Source: Poecilobothrus nobilitatus (Eukaryota; Arthropoda; Insecta; Diptera; Dolichopodidae). From it: a stretch of 64,000 nt of DNA. Shown in pieces: positions 23,277-37,102 of the stretch. The notes beneath the pieces are model-generated. The model did not search any database. It was not told the DNA's origin and worked only from the letters and a program-made list of their open reading frames with translations. The position numbers and the translations under genes are program-made. Positions within the stretch are counted from its first letter, which is position 1. Every line of letters starts with the position of its first letter. The stretch is taken from NCBI GenBank assembly GCA_947095535.1, contig OX352774.1, forward strand, positions 174,466,200-174,530,199, written 5' to 3'.

Positions 23277-24368
23277 TTATTCTAAAAACTGATCTCTACA
23301 TTCTATGATGAACTTTATAATTCTTCTTTTGAAGAAGGGTATGATGTTAATATTTTTTAAATCGGTTGGTAATTCATTAAAAGCTTTTAAAGATTTATAC
23401 AAAGAATTCTTGTCCTGATTATTAGTTCTGAATAGACTTAAATAAAAATTTGATTTATTCCTCATCTTGTGATTGTGAATGTCGAGCATCCTATTTAACA
23501 AAATATTGTGTTTAATCTCATTATTGATAATTTTAAATGCAGCCATATAGAGTTCAATATACATATATTGGTAAAACCCAAGTAACGGTCTGAATAAAGA
23601 GAGCTTGTAGACAATCTGATTGGGTATCCGTCAATTGTTTTGACTGCCTTTTTATGGAGTATATTAACTCGATTTAAATTAAATTGAGAGGTTCTACTCT
23701 ATATTGGATTTAGGTAAGTTAAATTGGAATGAATGTAAGAACAGTATATCATATACAAAGTTTTTTCGTCTAAATAGTCTCTCAATCTTCTTAATATAAA
23801 TGTATAGGGCGAAATTTTTTTAATAATATAATTTATTTGTTTTATACTACCCACTTTATACTACTATCTAATACTAGCCCCACATAGTTGAAAGATTTTA
23901 CTATTTCAATGGAAAAGCCTCTGAAGGAGAACTACGACGTTTGAAAGGACCTATTTTCGAAGAGCATTATTTTTGTTTTTGATATGTTTAGCTTTAATCG
24001 ATTTTTCCTTAACCATTCGTCAATTACTTCCAGATCATATTGAACCGAATCTGTTAGTGCCTTTTCTGTTTTCTTTGAGTATTTTATTATGGCGTCGTCT
24101 GCATAAAGCTGAACTTGACCATAGAGGTTCAAGTAAGTTATATCATCGATAAAATATTTAAATAGGTCGGAACCAAGTATAGAACCTTGTGGTACTCCTT
24201 TCCTCCTTTACTCCCGTTTTTGGTTCGCTGAGTACATTGCCAAGTTTGACACGTTGTGTTCGGTTTCTTAAGTAAGACTCGAAGTATAAGATCTGATTCG
24301 TACTTAAGTTTAGATTGGTTAATTTATGAATCAAAATATTATGGTCAACACCATAATAATTGGAATCT
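23277..24368 (-). pseudogene. LINE reverse-transcriptase relic (5'-truncated non-LTR retrotransposon)
   Basis: On the minus strand, reading down from 24368, disrupted segments run VDHNILIHKLTNLNLSTNQI, YFESYLRNRTQRVKLGNVLS, GVPQGSILGSDLFKYFIDDI, then the catalytic box LYADDAIIKYSKK, then EWLRKNRLKLNISKTKIMLF (23932-24132). The last open block, 23277-23564, carries HNHKMRNKSNFYLSLFRTNN and KAFNELPTDLKNI, the usual C-terminal end of jockey/CR1-like polymerases. These follow the normal order of RT motifs 3 to 7. Frameshifts occur near 24190 and between 23564 and 23932. An A-rich tail follows the stop (low-coordinate side). There is no endonuclease domain, so it is 5'-truncated and dead. Confidence 0.88.
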
Positions 24369-24369
24369 A

Positions 24370-25520
24370 ATCTATGATTTTATTTATTCTTTTCAATTTT
24401 TACAAATTTTTAAAAAAATTTACGATTTAAATGATTTTTAATAAATAAAAAAAAAAAAAATTATTACAGATTTTTATTAAAAAAAATGTAAAGTTCAATC
24501 GTAATTTATATCACATATATCAGATTTATTTTATTGCACCAGAATTTTTTTTTTATAGTAGGAAAAAAATATATTTTAGTATAGCTAAAAAAATTATATA
24601 TATGTATTTTCATTTATTTGTAATTTTTATTATTTTATTTTGTTGGTTGTTTTCTTTTTTTATTTCTTATCGTACTTCCTTTAAAGTTATAAAAATAGAA
24701 GCTTATAGGTGCAATATCTCACCTCTCCTAATTTAAACTGTTATTCTCAATTTTTTATTTTTTTATTTTTATTGTACAAAATGAAAAAAACGTGTATCTA
24801 AAGATATCAAAAAAAAAGAACAGCAATTTTATGAGTTTTTTTTTTAAACATTTAATTTTATTTGCGATAACTTTTTTTTAATTGCATTTTTTAATATTTG
24901 AACTGAATATTATTACAAATATTGTACTAAAAAAAGTTTTTCTTAATATATACTTAATATATTTTTTTTTTTGCTTTACAAATATTTGATTGGTATATCC
25001 TGTAGATTGAAGGGGGTTTACTAATTGTACAAATAAATAAATTCCAACCTTAAATAATGATTAAAAAAAATATTAAAAATAAAAAAAAAATACAGGAAAG
25101 AAAACTTTAAGTCTGAAAAAATGCAGATAATGTTTTTTTTTTTTTGTTTAATTAAAATAAAAATCAATTTTTAATATTACTTAACAGTCATCTGTTATCT
25201 GTTAAGTGCATGTATATTTAATGTTGTAAATAGGATTAAAGTATAGAGGCATAAAAAAAACCTAAAGGAAAATAAAAATTTAAAATAAAGATAACGAAAT
25301 ATAAAAGAATTAAAACGGTAAATATTGTATAAAAGTTGTACACCTATTTTTTGTTTCATTCTAACGAACATATTATTAATTTTTAGTGTAATTTAAATCA
25401 ATTGAAAGAAATGTGTAAATTAGTTAAATTTCGTTTTTCAATCTGTCTGTTTTAGAATGAACTTTTCATTTTTTTAAGATTTAATAGGTTATGGAAGATT
25501 CAAAGTGGTTTTTTTTTTTT
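24370..25520. other. AT-rich noncoding stretch
   Basis: Only homopolymer runs and AT-rich sequence are seen here. Nothing could be assigned. Confidence 0.5.
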
Positions 25521-25606
25521 ACGAGGGTTGGGGAAAATTTCAAAAGTTACCCAGAAGAAATGCACGCGATTCTTCCAAATAGTGTTGAACTTTAACCAAC
25601 AAAAAT

Positions 25607-25899
25607 TACCGCCTTTTTATTTATTTATTTATATTAATATTACAAATCACATAGGATTTTACAATATTACAAAACCATCGGCTACTAAGGCCATTATAGA
25701 TCGAATACTATTATTAAATTATACCCTAATATTATTTTTTTTGTTTATGTTATATATTTTATATTTACGCTATATTTAGCAAGGGGGATTTGTTTTCAAT
25801 TAATAAAACTTGCTACCTGTGAAGGATTTGCACCCGAACTCTCTCGGCTAATAAGGCACGTGCTTAACCACTAGGCTACCGAGGCCCCTACCGCCTTTT
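25607..25899 (-). mobile_element. Complete SINE (SINE-C, 271 bp) with perfect 11 bp target-site duplication
   Basis: TACCGCCTTTT occurs at 25607-25617 and again at 25889-25899, exactly flanking 25618-25888. On the minus strand the insert begins GGGGCCTCGGTAGCCTAGTG with an A-box (TAGCCTAGTGGTTAAG) and a B-box (GTTCGGGTGCAAATCC), as expected of a tRNA-derived pol III promoter. It ends in an (AAATA)n tail at 25618-25635. The head resembles the SINE-A family (GGCCTCGGT.GCC) but the body differs. Confidence 0.88.
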
Positions 25900-28800
25900 C
25901 AAACAAAACTTTAAGTTGGGATCTTTGATAAATGTTAAGTTTAGTTTACGGCATATGGAATTAATTTGGGTTGAGCACAGTGATTAAGTATATGATGGTT
26001 ATTAAACATCTATAATTACAAAAATAACAACCTAAAACCCTTTTTTCCTCTAAGTAAATAATAAACAATTATTAATAGCTCCTGTGAAGATCATCATTCT
26101 AGGTTTTGTTTATGCTGATTTTTACATACTTTCAGGGGTTTCAGCAATATTAATATTATCTCTACTATTATGATTATTTGGTAGTCACATTGTAATATTT
26201 TGTGCTTAAAATATTTCATAATTAGAGAAATTATTTAAAATTTGAAAAAATAAAAATTGTATTTAAAAAAAAAAAGTTTGTCAAATTAACAAATTTTTTT
26301 GATTCATTTAAAATTTAAAAAAAATTTGCTTCATTTAAACTCAGTACATTAATTTTTACTTATTTTTAAAGTTTATTTGTTTTATAGTTTTCAGTTAACT
26401 TAAAGGTGTAGAAAAAGGGAAAAGATAAAAAACAATTTTTTTTTTTAATATTTACTGCATTTCTCAATTTGTTGAAACACTTTTAAATTGAGGTTCTTTT
26501 TTTTTTGATTTTTTTTTTTGATTTTGTTTGTTCGGTTACATTTTAAATGCAAAAAATTATTTCAGTACGATGACAAATAGTTAAAAGGTAAATAATGCTT
26601 AAAGCAAAATAATGTTACGCGAGTTCCTCTTTTTTTTACGTAGACTTTTTTATAATTTTTTTTTATAGAAATCTAGAAATATAGTTATATTTAAAATATA
26701 AAAGTATATATACACAGTAAACTATTATCATCAGGATATAAGAGGAAGCAATTTAATTCTGAGCAGTTCATTATGTTCATTCTTAGTTTGTTTTCATTCT
26801 GCATTTTAAAATTGTTTTTTTTTTTTTATATTTTTTATTTGCATGTGGATTTACATTTTCCTTATATAGTAGAGTAAAGCGTTAAAAAATATAAAAACCG
26901 AACAAAAAAAAAACAGAAAAAATGAAAACACGTTAATAGGTTTACAGGAAAACAGAACTGTAAATATATATTCAGTTTGAAAAGTAAGTAAAATATATAT
27001 ACATGTACTTATATATACCTACATACATATATAAATAAGAATATGACCTAAATGAGGTTTCACTTCATCATAATGATTTATTTTTGAGTAGGTTTTCTTT
27101 ATTATTATAATTTTTTTTTGTTTTTTGTTTTGCTTAATTTCGTTTTTATTTTTTACTCTTCCTTTTTTCCAGTTAATAGAAAATTGTATCAAATTAAATC
27201 AAAAAGAAGAAAACAAGAGGCAGAGAAAAAATGAAATGGTTATAGAACCAAAACAGAAAAAAAAAAAAAAGCAGAGTAAAAATTTAAAAATAAAAAAAAG
27301 AATATGCAATGAAATTGCATGTACCCTATTAAAAACTACAAGTGTAAATCAAGGTAAATATAAATGATGCAATCTAATAACCTGAAAAATGGAGAATTTT
27401 CTTTTTGAAAAAAAAAAAAAAAAAGAATAATAATAAAAGGGAAATTCCTTATAAATGAGAACTGAATGAAAAAAATGAAATATAAATAAAGAAAGTATGT
27501 TGCAGTTAAAAATATGTATACATACATATATATAAAAAAAAACACACATTTTTTTAATTTATATCATTTTTTGTCGGAGAAATTTAAAATATTCAATAGA
27601 AAAAATAATTTGAAAAAAAAAAACATGAATAGGCATAACATAAAAACTAAAAAAGATAAATTTTTAAAATAAAAGAATAAAATATATTTTTCCTTGTTTT
27701 CTTAACATAATGTGTTTCCTTAACGAAATAATGTCATATTTTTTTTTAAGAAGATTTTTGATTACAAAATGAGTTAAATTTTGTAAAAAAAAAAATTTTT
27801 GGTAGTTTTGAGGATTGTTATATTTCTTATAATATTATTATACGTGTATATATTAATTTTACAATATCGAATTTTGATTACAAATTTCATATCTTGTCTA
27901 ACTGGTGTAATTCTTAATTGACACACCTATATTGATATGCCTATTTCTGATGGAAGCCAATTTTCTATTATAAAATTAATATGTAAATCGAATTTTATTT
28001 TAATTTTTTTTGGACAGAATTTCCATTGAACAGTTTTTTATGTTTAATCGCCAATTACTTTTACCAATTGCCAATTTAACTTTAAAATAAAAAAACAAGA
28101 TTTGACTAAATCTTTATAAATTATTGAATTCCACTAAATAAAATTATTAAAATAATTTAATTTCATTACTAATATATTTTAATTTTCTTACCTTAATTTT
28201 TCAAATTAATTACAAAGAAAAAAAAAGAATCAAAACGTAAAATACAATAATTATATTTGTGTACATAGTAACCGTTTCTGTTGGTGAGGCAGAGGTATTT
28301 ATTTAATTTAAATATTTATTTATGTTATGTGAAACTTCCCTTTTACTCTTTTTATGGGAATCATTTGATTTTTTTTTTTTGTTAGCTCAATTGATTTGAA
28401 ATTCCATCACATTTTTTGAATACACTGTAACTTTTAATTAATCAATCACCAAAATTTGATACGAAACGATTGATCAATTATAATGTATATACATACATAC
28501 ATATATAATACATAAATGTTAATTCACATGTATTTTCTATAGTAGAGTAGTGTAAACAAAATTATATAAAATGATTGTTAAAAAAAAAAAAAAAATAATA
28601 AAAAAAATAGCCCATCACCTAATAACGTGAATGAAATTTTTCATTAAGGTACAAAAAAAATAGAAACAATAAAAAAGAAATTTTCTTTAGAGATACCATA
28701 ACAGAGAATGTTTTCAAAATAAAAATAAAAATAAAAAAAATAATCCGAAAGAGACAAAAAAAAAAAAAAAAAAACAAAAAAGTAGCAATAAAAAAAAACA

Positions 28801-29730
28801 CATAATCAAGAAATCCAAAAAATAAAAAAGTTGATCACCTTTTTGGTCATCATTTCCGTAATACGTTTTTACGCTATTTTTTTTTTTTTTGTTTTATGTT
28901 TCACTTTTGGATTTTCATTTCTTTTACTCCTATCATAATTACTATCACACACAGTCAACATCATCATGACTATACGGTAATATTCCATCATGCATAATTT
29001 AACATACATACTCACAAACACAACTTATACAAAACAAAAAAAATATTTCAAACACTTTTTGGTTCTCTCCTACATTAAAAGAACCCTAAAAAGAGATTAT
29101 TGACCCCTTTTGATAGCATTAAAAAACAAAAAAAAAAACAATAAAGAAACGTCAATAAAATTATGCAGTCGAAAAATAAAAAAATTACGATATAACAAAA
29201 ATAAAACAACGGTTGCACGTCTGATCAACAAATCAAAACATACACAATACGTTTGTCAGAAAAAAAACAAAAAAATTTAAACCAGTTTATGTTTTTCATT
29301 CAAAAGGTGGTAGGCAAACACTAACCACTCACTACTACACACTAGAAAAAGAATCAAGTAAATATCGTATACGTCAAATATATTGCATTGAAAAATTATA
29401 ATTTTTATCGTAAAACAAAAAAAAAAAAAAATAAAACGAAACGAATCAATAATAGTAGTAAGCTTTTGTTTATAATGATTAGAATTTAAAACAAAAAAAA
29501 AAAATAAACTTCCTGAATTCACACAAATATTTAGTAGATTTTTTGTGTAATAAAATGTTTAATAAGAAATTTTGAATTATACATTAGAAAACTAAATTAA
29601 ACATGAAGTTTTATAGATAATAAAATATTGTTTGTTTATTTTTGTTTCTTTCTTTCTTTGGTCTTATTCGAGATTTTAATGACAACTTCTTACAATATAC
29701 ATATAAAGGGATCAGTTAAAATTTAATTTT
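25900..29730. other. AT-rich noncoding stretch
   Basis: The sequence next to the SINE (25530-25606 and 25900-26010) is more GC-balanced and may be an old coding or transposon fragment, but no family was recognised. The rest is homopolymer-rich. The region 28850-29340 is enriched in CA/TC-type words (CATCATGACTATACGG, CACTCACTACTACACACTAG) without any open frame I can assign. A UTR or promoter there is possible but not demonstrated. Confidence 0.45.
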
Positions 29731-29732
29731 TA

Positions 29733-29946
29733 TGGCCTCGGTGGCCAGTGGGTAAGAGCGTATAAAAGAGCGTGTATAAGAGCGTACGATCAAAACACCG
29801 AGGGAGTGTGGATTCGAATCCCACACACGTCGTAAGAGTTATACTCTCTTACGACATTTACAACCACGCCTGAACAGAAAAGGGTGTGTAATTTCCTGTC
29901 CACATTTATGTGGCATCAGAGAAATGCATTAAAAAACAAAAATAAA
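29733..29946 (+). mobile_element. SINE-A copy 1, near full length
   Basis: It starts GGCCTCGGTGGCCAGTGGGT (A-box region), has an internal expansion of GAGCGTATAA-type units, and a B-box GGATTCGAATCCC. A perfect hairpin follows (GTCGTAAGAG 29829-29838, CTCTTACGAC 29846-29855). Next come the family body (ACCACGCCTGAACAG, TTCCTGTCCACATTTATGTG) and an A-rich tail (ATGCATTAAAAAACA). It is the best plus-strand reference for the family. Confidence 0.88.
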
Positions 29947-30154
29947 ATATTGCCGAAAAAAATTACGATATTTGAAACTTAATATAGCTTATTTAAAAAA
30001 TAATTGGTTCAATTGCTCGCTATGCACTACAGTAGAGTCAGAATCAGGAAATTTAATTAAAATCCCTATCACCATATCCCGATGTCCTATCCCTAAAACC
30101 AAGCTGTACATTTGTATTAAAGATTCCATCCTAAAGTTTGATTTTAAAAGGGAG

Positions 30155-30252
30155 TAGTTTTGGTTGGTTAAAGTCCAACACTACCCTGAAACAACACTAA
30201 CAACTTGTAATTCCTCTTGGTGACTTTTGAGTTTTCCCCCCAAAAAAAAAAG
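30155..30252 (+). repeat. Possible 3' end of a non-LTR element (copy 1)
   Basis: The words TTGGTTGGTTAAAGTCCAACA, CTCTTGGTGACTTTTGAG and CCCCCCAAAAAAAAAA resemble the 3' tails of insect LINEs of the 'TTTAGTCGGTAAGAGTCTGACAC' type. The stretch shares layout with 33965-34065. It ends in a poly(A) run on the plus strand. Confidence 0.3.
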
Positions 30253-30299
30253 GAAAATGAAATGCAATTAAAAAACTTGATTTATCTGATAAGTAATTA

Positions 30300-33200
30300 C
30301 GTTTATCTAAAAATTTGAAAACGAAACCAATCTTTTAAAACTGAATAACGATGGAGCGACCCTTCCATAGAATATCTAATTGATTTACATTTAATTTTTG
30401 TTTTATCTTAAAAAAACTCTCTCAAACTGAGATCAAAGATCTAAAATCACTATTTTTGAAACTAGCTACGTATTATATATGATTATATATATTTAATTAG
30501 TAAACGATATAAATTTACGGGATTATATCACAGAGACACGCTTTACTTTCTGTATAGATTGAAATGCTAACACAATTTCGAATTTTACAGACAGACTAAC
30601 AATCCAAAAAAAAAAGTTTTAAAAGCTAAAAACGTAAACGTGTAGTATATAATTTTCGTCTTTATGTAAAATTATGCTAAATATGTATCTTAAATGCAAA
30701 AAAAAAAAAAAAAAATAATAAGATAAAAACAAAATTACAATACTTGTTAGTAATATATGGTTGGCCCTTTTTTTTTTTTTTTTTTTATTATCAACGTATA
30801 AATCTAAAAGGTAAACTGCATATTTTGTATATAAATGAGTATTTAAAAATAAAAAAAAAAAAAATAAAAAAAAAAAAAATCAAAAATGATATGTTGTTAT
30901 TGTCTTTTGAGACGACGAATTATTTAAGAATATCTTTTGTCACTTTATTTTTGATTATTCTTGTTAGATTACCAGTCATTATGACATAGAGATATGTATA
31001 TAATATAGGTAATAGGTATGTATATAATATAGATTTTAAATTAAATCTTTTTAAGTATGCGGGTTAGGTTTTTAAGCATTAAAAAATAAAGTTTTTTTGT
31101 GTTTTTTTTTTTTGTTTGTTTGGTAAGTTATTAAAAAGTATCTTCAAAAACAAAAGAATGTTAAAAAAAAAAAAAAAACAACAGTTTTCTTGATATTTAT
31201 CTGCGGTTCTATTATATTATATTACATTGTCTCTTTAATTTTTTTGTGTTAAATTGAAATGATGATTTCAAAGGTGTGACACTAATAATTTATAAGTAAA
31301 ATTTTTTTTTCTTTTTTTTTTTTTCAATATATTTCTATCTCTTTTGATCTTTAGTTATACTATATGATCATGCTATGCTAAAAAAAAATGTTAAGAGAAT
31401 TAGAATGTAAGTAGATATTATACGATCACTTTTTGTACATTTTCAAAATGTATATTGTTTTTTTTTTTTGTAAGTCTCCCACACATTCTTCAATGATTAA
31501 ATAATAAATAACAAAATAGAAATTGAATCTTAAAAATTTAAGAAAACAAAAAAAAAATTTGTATAGATGAAATATTGATTGGTGACTTGAATGTTAATAT
31601 ATATGTATATATATATGTATATATATATACAAGAGATTTAATTTTAAAGATTTTGTTATTGAATAATTATTGGAGTTATGCAAGAGTAGTCAAAGGTTTT
31701 AAAAATTATTTTGTTAGGTAAATAAGATTAAAAAGATATTTACGTATATTTATGTATATATGTATATAAATAAATCATTTTTATTACAAGATTAATGTTA
31801 AATGATTTATTGATTATTAATGATATAAATATTATTGGTTAAAGTTTAACAGAATTTTTTTTTATATAGTTGAGATTTAAGATTAAAAAAATATTAAATA
31901 AATTTTGGAAAAAATAAAGAATTTTAAAAGAAATACTGATTAATTTTAATTTATTATCATTAATTTAATTCAGACTTTTTATTAAAATATAAAAGTTAAA
32001 TTTAAGATTTTTGTTCTTAATTTTTTATATATACACATATATATATATATATATATCTTTTTACTGTATTAAATTTATTTATTTTTTTTTTCAAAAATAA
32101 AACTTATAAAACCACTTAAATAGTTTGAAAAAAAAAAAAAACAATAAATTAATAAATATACGTATATAAATATCCTTAAAATTTAACAAAATTTCAAGGA
32201 CTTAAATATAATCTAATAAAAATCGAATTTTCATAAATTTAAAATGAAAATCAGTAAGTATAATATTAAAATTGTTAAAAAACAAAAAAAAAAAAAAAAA
32301 TCTTAAGATCGTAAATCTTAAGTTTCATTTTATTTTATTTTAATGTTTTTTTTTTTACGATTCTATCACAATTACAGCCAAAATATTTTGTATCTATTAA
32401 TGTTACATATATATTTCACATATGTAGTATGGAAGTTTGAATTTAAAATACATATATTATATATGTATATAATATAGTATTTCCTTTGGTAATATATAGA
32501 TACATACTAAGTAATTTGAAAATGTATATAAAATGTTTAGTTAATTCAAACTAAATACATAATGCATATAATATATGTAGATCGATGCGGTTAATATACC
32601 TACATATATATAAAAAAAAAAGATAAAATTAAGTAAAATAAGAAAAATAATTTCTATTTATGGGCTTTTACAGGTATCATGTACACTTATGTACATAATA
32701 CACTTTTGTATATGAATGTATATAATATGTACATTTGATTACTTTTAAATTACATGGTATTTCATTTCAACCTGTTTCAAAATTACTTGCAAATTCTATA
32801 CAACATTAAAAATAAACAAAAACAACAACAGTAGTTGTACATATTATGTTAAGTATAAAACCGTGATTTATTGTTGCAATTTGGTTGATTTTTTTTTCTT
32901 GTTTTTTTCTTTTTGCGCATTCAAAAAATTATTTACCGTAGAGGAAAAGTTTTGTTTTTACTGTGGTTTTTTTTTTTCTTTTTTAGGGGTTTTACGTCGT
33001 TGTTTGGTTTGTTTAGTTCGGTACAATTTTTGGTTTTTAGTTTTTTTTTTTTTTTTTTTGGTACTGACAATACAAATATGGTTAGAGAATCACGTTCACC
33101 TCGGCTAAAAAAAAAAAAAATATTTGAAATATTTATTTTATTAATGAAAATGTGGAAAAAAAAAGATAAAAGAAAATAAAAATAAAATATTATTTGTTTT

Positions 33201-33830
33201 TTAGAATTTATGGCGGTAAAAAACAAAAAAAAAAAAAAAAACATTAAAAAACCAAAATATAAAAACTTCGAAAAATGTTTTAATTATGGTTAGAATGGTT
33301 ATGTCATTGGTATTTTTTTTTTTTTTTATTTGAATAAAAATATTAGAATATAATTTTATTATTTTAGAATATTCGATTAACTTTTTGGATATTTTTTGTG
33401 TTTTTTTATTTTTTTTTTTTCCAAAAATAGCTATAAGTTATTTAATAGAATTCTTTTACAAATTTTAAAGTTTTTCTGATTCATAGGTGGTTATACTACA
33501 TTATGATGATTATAAAAAATAAAAACTAATATCGTTTAATTTGAGAACTTCTTGGATACAAATAACTTTGAAATAAAAAATATTTTTTTATATTTTGTTC
33601 TTATAGTAAAAAACAAAAAATGTTATGTTAAATTTATCTAATTTAATTGAATTTTTTAAAATAAAAATTAGTTTAGTTAGGAAACATCTCAAAAAGAAAC
33701 TTAGAATCTAAATTTTGAACAGTGAAGGTAAAATAATAAAATTTTACCAAAAAAAAATTAATATGGAAATAATATGTATTAACATTATTTAACAAACCAT
33801 AATATCCCATTGTCACTATGTTAGCAAAAT
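30300..33830. other. AT-rich noncoding stretch
   Basis: Homopolymers and ATGTATATA-type microsatellites dominate (for example 31600-31630 and 32035-32060). I see no coding sequence, RNA gene or dispersed repeat. Confidence 0.5.
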
Positions 33831-33964
33831 AATAATAATAATAAGCGGAATCATTTTTTCCTTACAGTTCCACTCCCAATTCAATATTTCCGCATCCTAT
33901 TTCCCTTTCTTATCTCTACTCTCTAGCCTACTCTCTAGAGGTTTCATCCCATTGTATTAGTTAA

Positions 33965-34065
33965 AGGGACAGGTGGGTTTAGTCAGTAAGAATCTGACAC
34001 TACCAAGGGAGAATTCTTAGTGTCTTTGGAAGATTCCTACTGGTCTTACAACAAAAAAAATAAAT
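33965..34065 (+). repeat. Possible 3' end of a non-LTR element (copy 2)
   Basis: GGTGGGTTTAGTCAGTAAGA then ATCTGACACTACCAAGGGAG and TTCTTAGTGTCTTTGGAAGA, ending in an A-run, is close to a common lepidopteran/insect LINE 3'-UTR motif. The pyrimidine-rich lead-in (33860-33950) may belong to it. No reverse transcriptase is attached. Confidence 0.4.
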
Positions 34066-34248
34066 CTATGTTATTGCAACATTTAAATTAATTATAAAAA
34101 GTTGGTTAATACAGTCCTTACATTAAGTCCTTCTATTCGCTACATATCTTTTTACTTTGATTCTACTTCTTTTTTTAAAAGTTAGTTTAGTTGAATTTAA
34201 CATTTTTTTTTTTATAAATTCTCTGACTTTATTGCATCTATATCCCAT

Positions 34249-34372
34249 ATGTATGCTGTAAACATTGAGAAAGTGTGGGTTCGAAACCTTGTAAGAATAA
34301 TTCACACTTACATTTGCAGCCATACTCAGAAAAGGCTGTGTAATTTATGTGAAAGGGGAATAAACTAAAAAA
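34249..34372 (+). mobile_element. SINE-A copy 2, head truncated
   Basis: It begins within the tRNA-like region (ATGCTGTAAACATTGAG), keeps the B-box (GTGGGTTCGAAACC), a decayed hairpin (CTTGTAAGAATAATT), and body words (CAGCCATACTCAGAAAAGG, CTGTGTAATTTATGTG). A poly(A) tail of about 20 follows. The A-box end is absent. Confidence 0.75.
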
Positions 34373-34384
34373 AAAAAAAAAAAA

Positions 34385-36580
34385 AACTAAATAAAATTAA
34401 TAAATCTCCCTCCGCCAGCATTTAAACATCTTTTCTTCTTTGAAGTTGGATATGTACAATCAAGATTTCTTGGGTTTATCCTTAAATTTCTGAGATCATA
34501 GAATAGACAAGTGTGTTCTACAATATTAAGTTCCACTTCTAAAACTCTTCAAACTGAAGTCATATTTTTTTAATAATATGTAAATGAAAATAACTAAATA
34601 AATTTATCATTCATTTCTTAGTCACTGTATATCACTGTATTTTGAAAAAAATGACAAATTAATTAAATATTTAATTGAGAATCATTATTAAAAAAAAAAA
34701 AAAACTAATAGATACATTTTTAAATAGATAGATTTGATAATTTTTTAAAAGAAAAATATCTTGTTTTTTTTTTTTTAAAGTTATAAAATTTTAAACAGCC
34801 AGTAGTAATTTTAAAGAAATATATAGATATATTAAGGAAAAGTTCCATTACTAGACTCCATGGTATACGTTAAGCAGTTTCAATTTTGCAAAACCAAAAT
34901 TTAAACATCGAATACATTTAAAATTAAAATGTAAGAATAAAATTTTATAATAAGATGTAGTCTCAAAAGCCTTTATTTAAAAATCAATATAGGAAGCAAT
35001 TAAATAACGAATAGAAATTGTTTTAATTGAGATCCAATTGAATTTAATTGTGCGATTGTCTGGGAATACTTTAATTTTTCTCTTATTCACAATTAGACTC
35101 AACTGTTAGAAAACAAAAAAAAAAAAAAAAAATGTAAAATATAAAATTATATTTTGATTATTAAAATTTCTACTGAATTTTTTGATTAATTAATTAAAAT
35201 ATTTTATTAAAACCTTTTCATGTCACAAGATGTCAATAATTTCGCTACCACAAAACCATTTACGTCTTATTGCGTTAAATTTACTACGAGTACAAAGAAA
35301 AAATAAATGTGTCTGCGATTGAAAGCTACACAAACTATAAATCAATATTTATTTTACCTTATAATTAATAAAATTAATTAATAATAACTATATAGATTTA
35401 TTTCCTTGTTTTATTTTTACACCTGATTCTACTGTAAAAAAAAATAAATAAATAAATTAAAAGAATGCTGATCTAATATGAAAGAAATGCAATGATAATA
35501 AATACTCGTATTCTTATATATTTTTATTTATTATTAAAATGTTGTGCTGATTTTTTTTTTTTTTTTTATAATTAATTAATTTATGCGGTTTTCTAATAAA
35601 ACAAAGTAAACTTAACATATGTACCTATATATATATATTAATATTATTAATATTTTTTTTTTTATAAGAATGTGAAGGTTAGGTTAACGCTTTATGAGCT
35701 TTTGAAGCGTTATTTACAAAAAAGCACTTAATATCGATGAGAATGTTGAAAAAAAAAAACAAAACAAAAAACTAGTTAAAAATTTAAATTTTTAATTTTT
35801 GTGTGTTTTTATGATTAAGTTATTGAAATTTTTGACACACTATCTAATGTGGAAAATTAATTTCTAATCGGTGTTTTATCAATTAAAAATCAATTAATTA
35901 TATTTTTGGTTTTTTTTTTTTTTGCAATTTTTTCTTATACTTAAAATGGAACAACACTTGAAAAGTAAAAAGTTTGAGTAGATAATCTAAACAATAGTAT
36001 ATATATATATATATTATTTATTAAATATGTTCGAAAAATGGTATAAATTTATTATAGTAGTTCTTCATAATATTAATATTATGTTGAATCTTTTCTTGAA
36101 CATCACCTATTTTGAAAATCTCCTGATTTCCGGAAATGAATTCAATTTATAAAATTTGAACAATTTCAATTTCAAAGACAGACAAAAGCTGGTTTTGTAG
36201 TATAGAGAAATATTTTAGAATTGATAATTAGGAGCTTTAACACAAAATTGACGCACACATGACGGTCGTTTTTGACATGAAATAATAAATTTACTTTATA
36301 TCCCAATCCCAAAGGAATTAACACATCCTAACAAATTTAACAGATGGCATCTAATCAATTTCTGTAACATCTAATAAATGTTTTCTAATAGATCTCTCGC
36401 ATAAGAAAATTATATCGGTGGAAACCGTCACGGAAAAACGGAACATGAAAAAATCCAACTTAAAAGTTTTTATGTGTGCTACAGTAATTTTTTTTATTTC
36501 TACTGTAAAAATTTCAAAACCGTATAAAATCAGTTAAAAAAATTATCATGTGGTCTTCCAACTGCAGTTTTTTTTTCCTA
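34385..36580. other. AT-rich noncoding stretch
   Basis: Nothing assignable was found. Two slightly more complex patches (35220-35340 and 36100-36430) show no open frame or repeat partner. Confidence 0.5.
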
Positions 36581-36587
36581 TACCTTG

Positions 36588-37093
36588 CGGGTCGCCTGAG
36601 ATCGCCTACGTCTTGTAGTTTCTTGAGGGTTCCATTTTACTGCTATTCTTGCTAAATTCTCTCTCTGTTTTCTAAGTGTGTAACCTCTATGCGGCTGTAT
36701 TTTTATTACATTATTTAGTTTATAACCTATTCTCCCATTTGTTATATTCCACAGACCTTCATTTGTTTTTGTTCTTGGTCAAAAAACTCTATACATATGA
36801 TTTTTAGGTACTTATTGATAAATACCTACAATCTGTTACCCATTAAGTTTGATATTGTCCATTTAGCATAGAGCACATTTTACTCAGGACAGGACCAAAA
36901 TATTCTAAGCTTGTTTTTTCTAGATATCTGAATGCAGTCTCACATATGGGTTACAATCTTCCAAATGCTATATCTGGTCTTTTTTAGCCTGTTTTCCAGA
37001 TCTTGTTGGACTTCTCCGTTAATTGATATTATACTATTCAAGTAACACAAATCTTTTATAATCCCCATTTGCTGACCATTTATTTGAAAATAT
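36588..37093 (-). pseudogene. RTE-type LINE reverse-transcriptase C-terminus, decayed
   Basis: The minus strand reads, with stops, NGQQMGIIKDLCYLNSIISI, then DLENRLKKTRYSIWKI, a degenerate VKCALC.MDN block, then NEGLWNITNGRIGYKL and PHRGYTLRKQRENLARIAVK followed by WNPQETTRRRRS. This order (FxYLGS-like box, the SVLLYGxETW-like position, WxxT/N..., GHTLRK, ALxWNPQGKRxRGRP) is the standard C-terminal signature of RTE-clade polymerases. Several stops and frameshifts make it non-functional. Its 5' side is interrupted by the SINE at 37103-37264. Confidence 0.8.
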
Positions 37094-37102
37094 TTAGTGT
37101 TT

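Noticed and set aside
25812..25888. Possible functional tRNA gene
   Set aside because: A- and B-boxes are present, but no cloverleaf can be closed, and the sequence is the head of a SINE with a target-site duplication. The same reasoning applies to the heads at 29733, 43241, 48178, 52119 and 61164.
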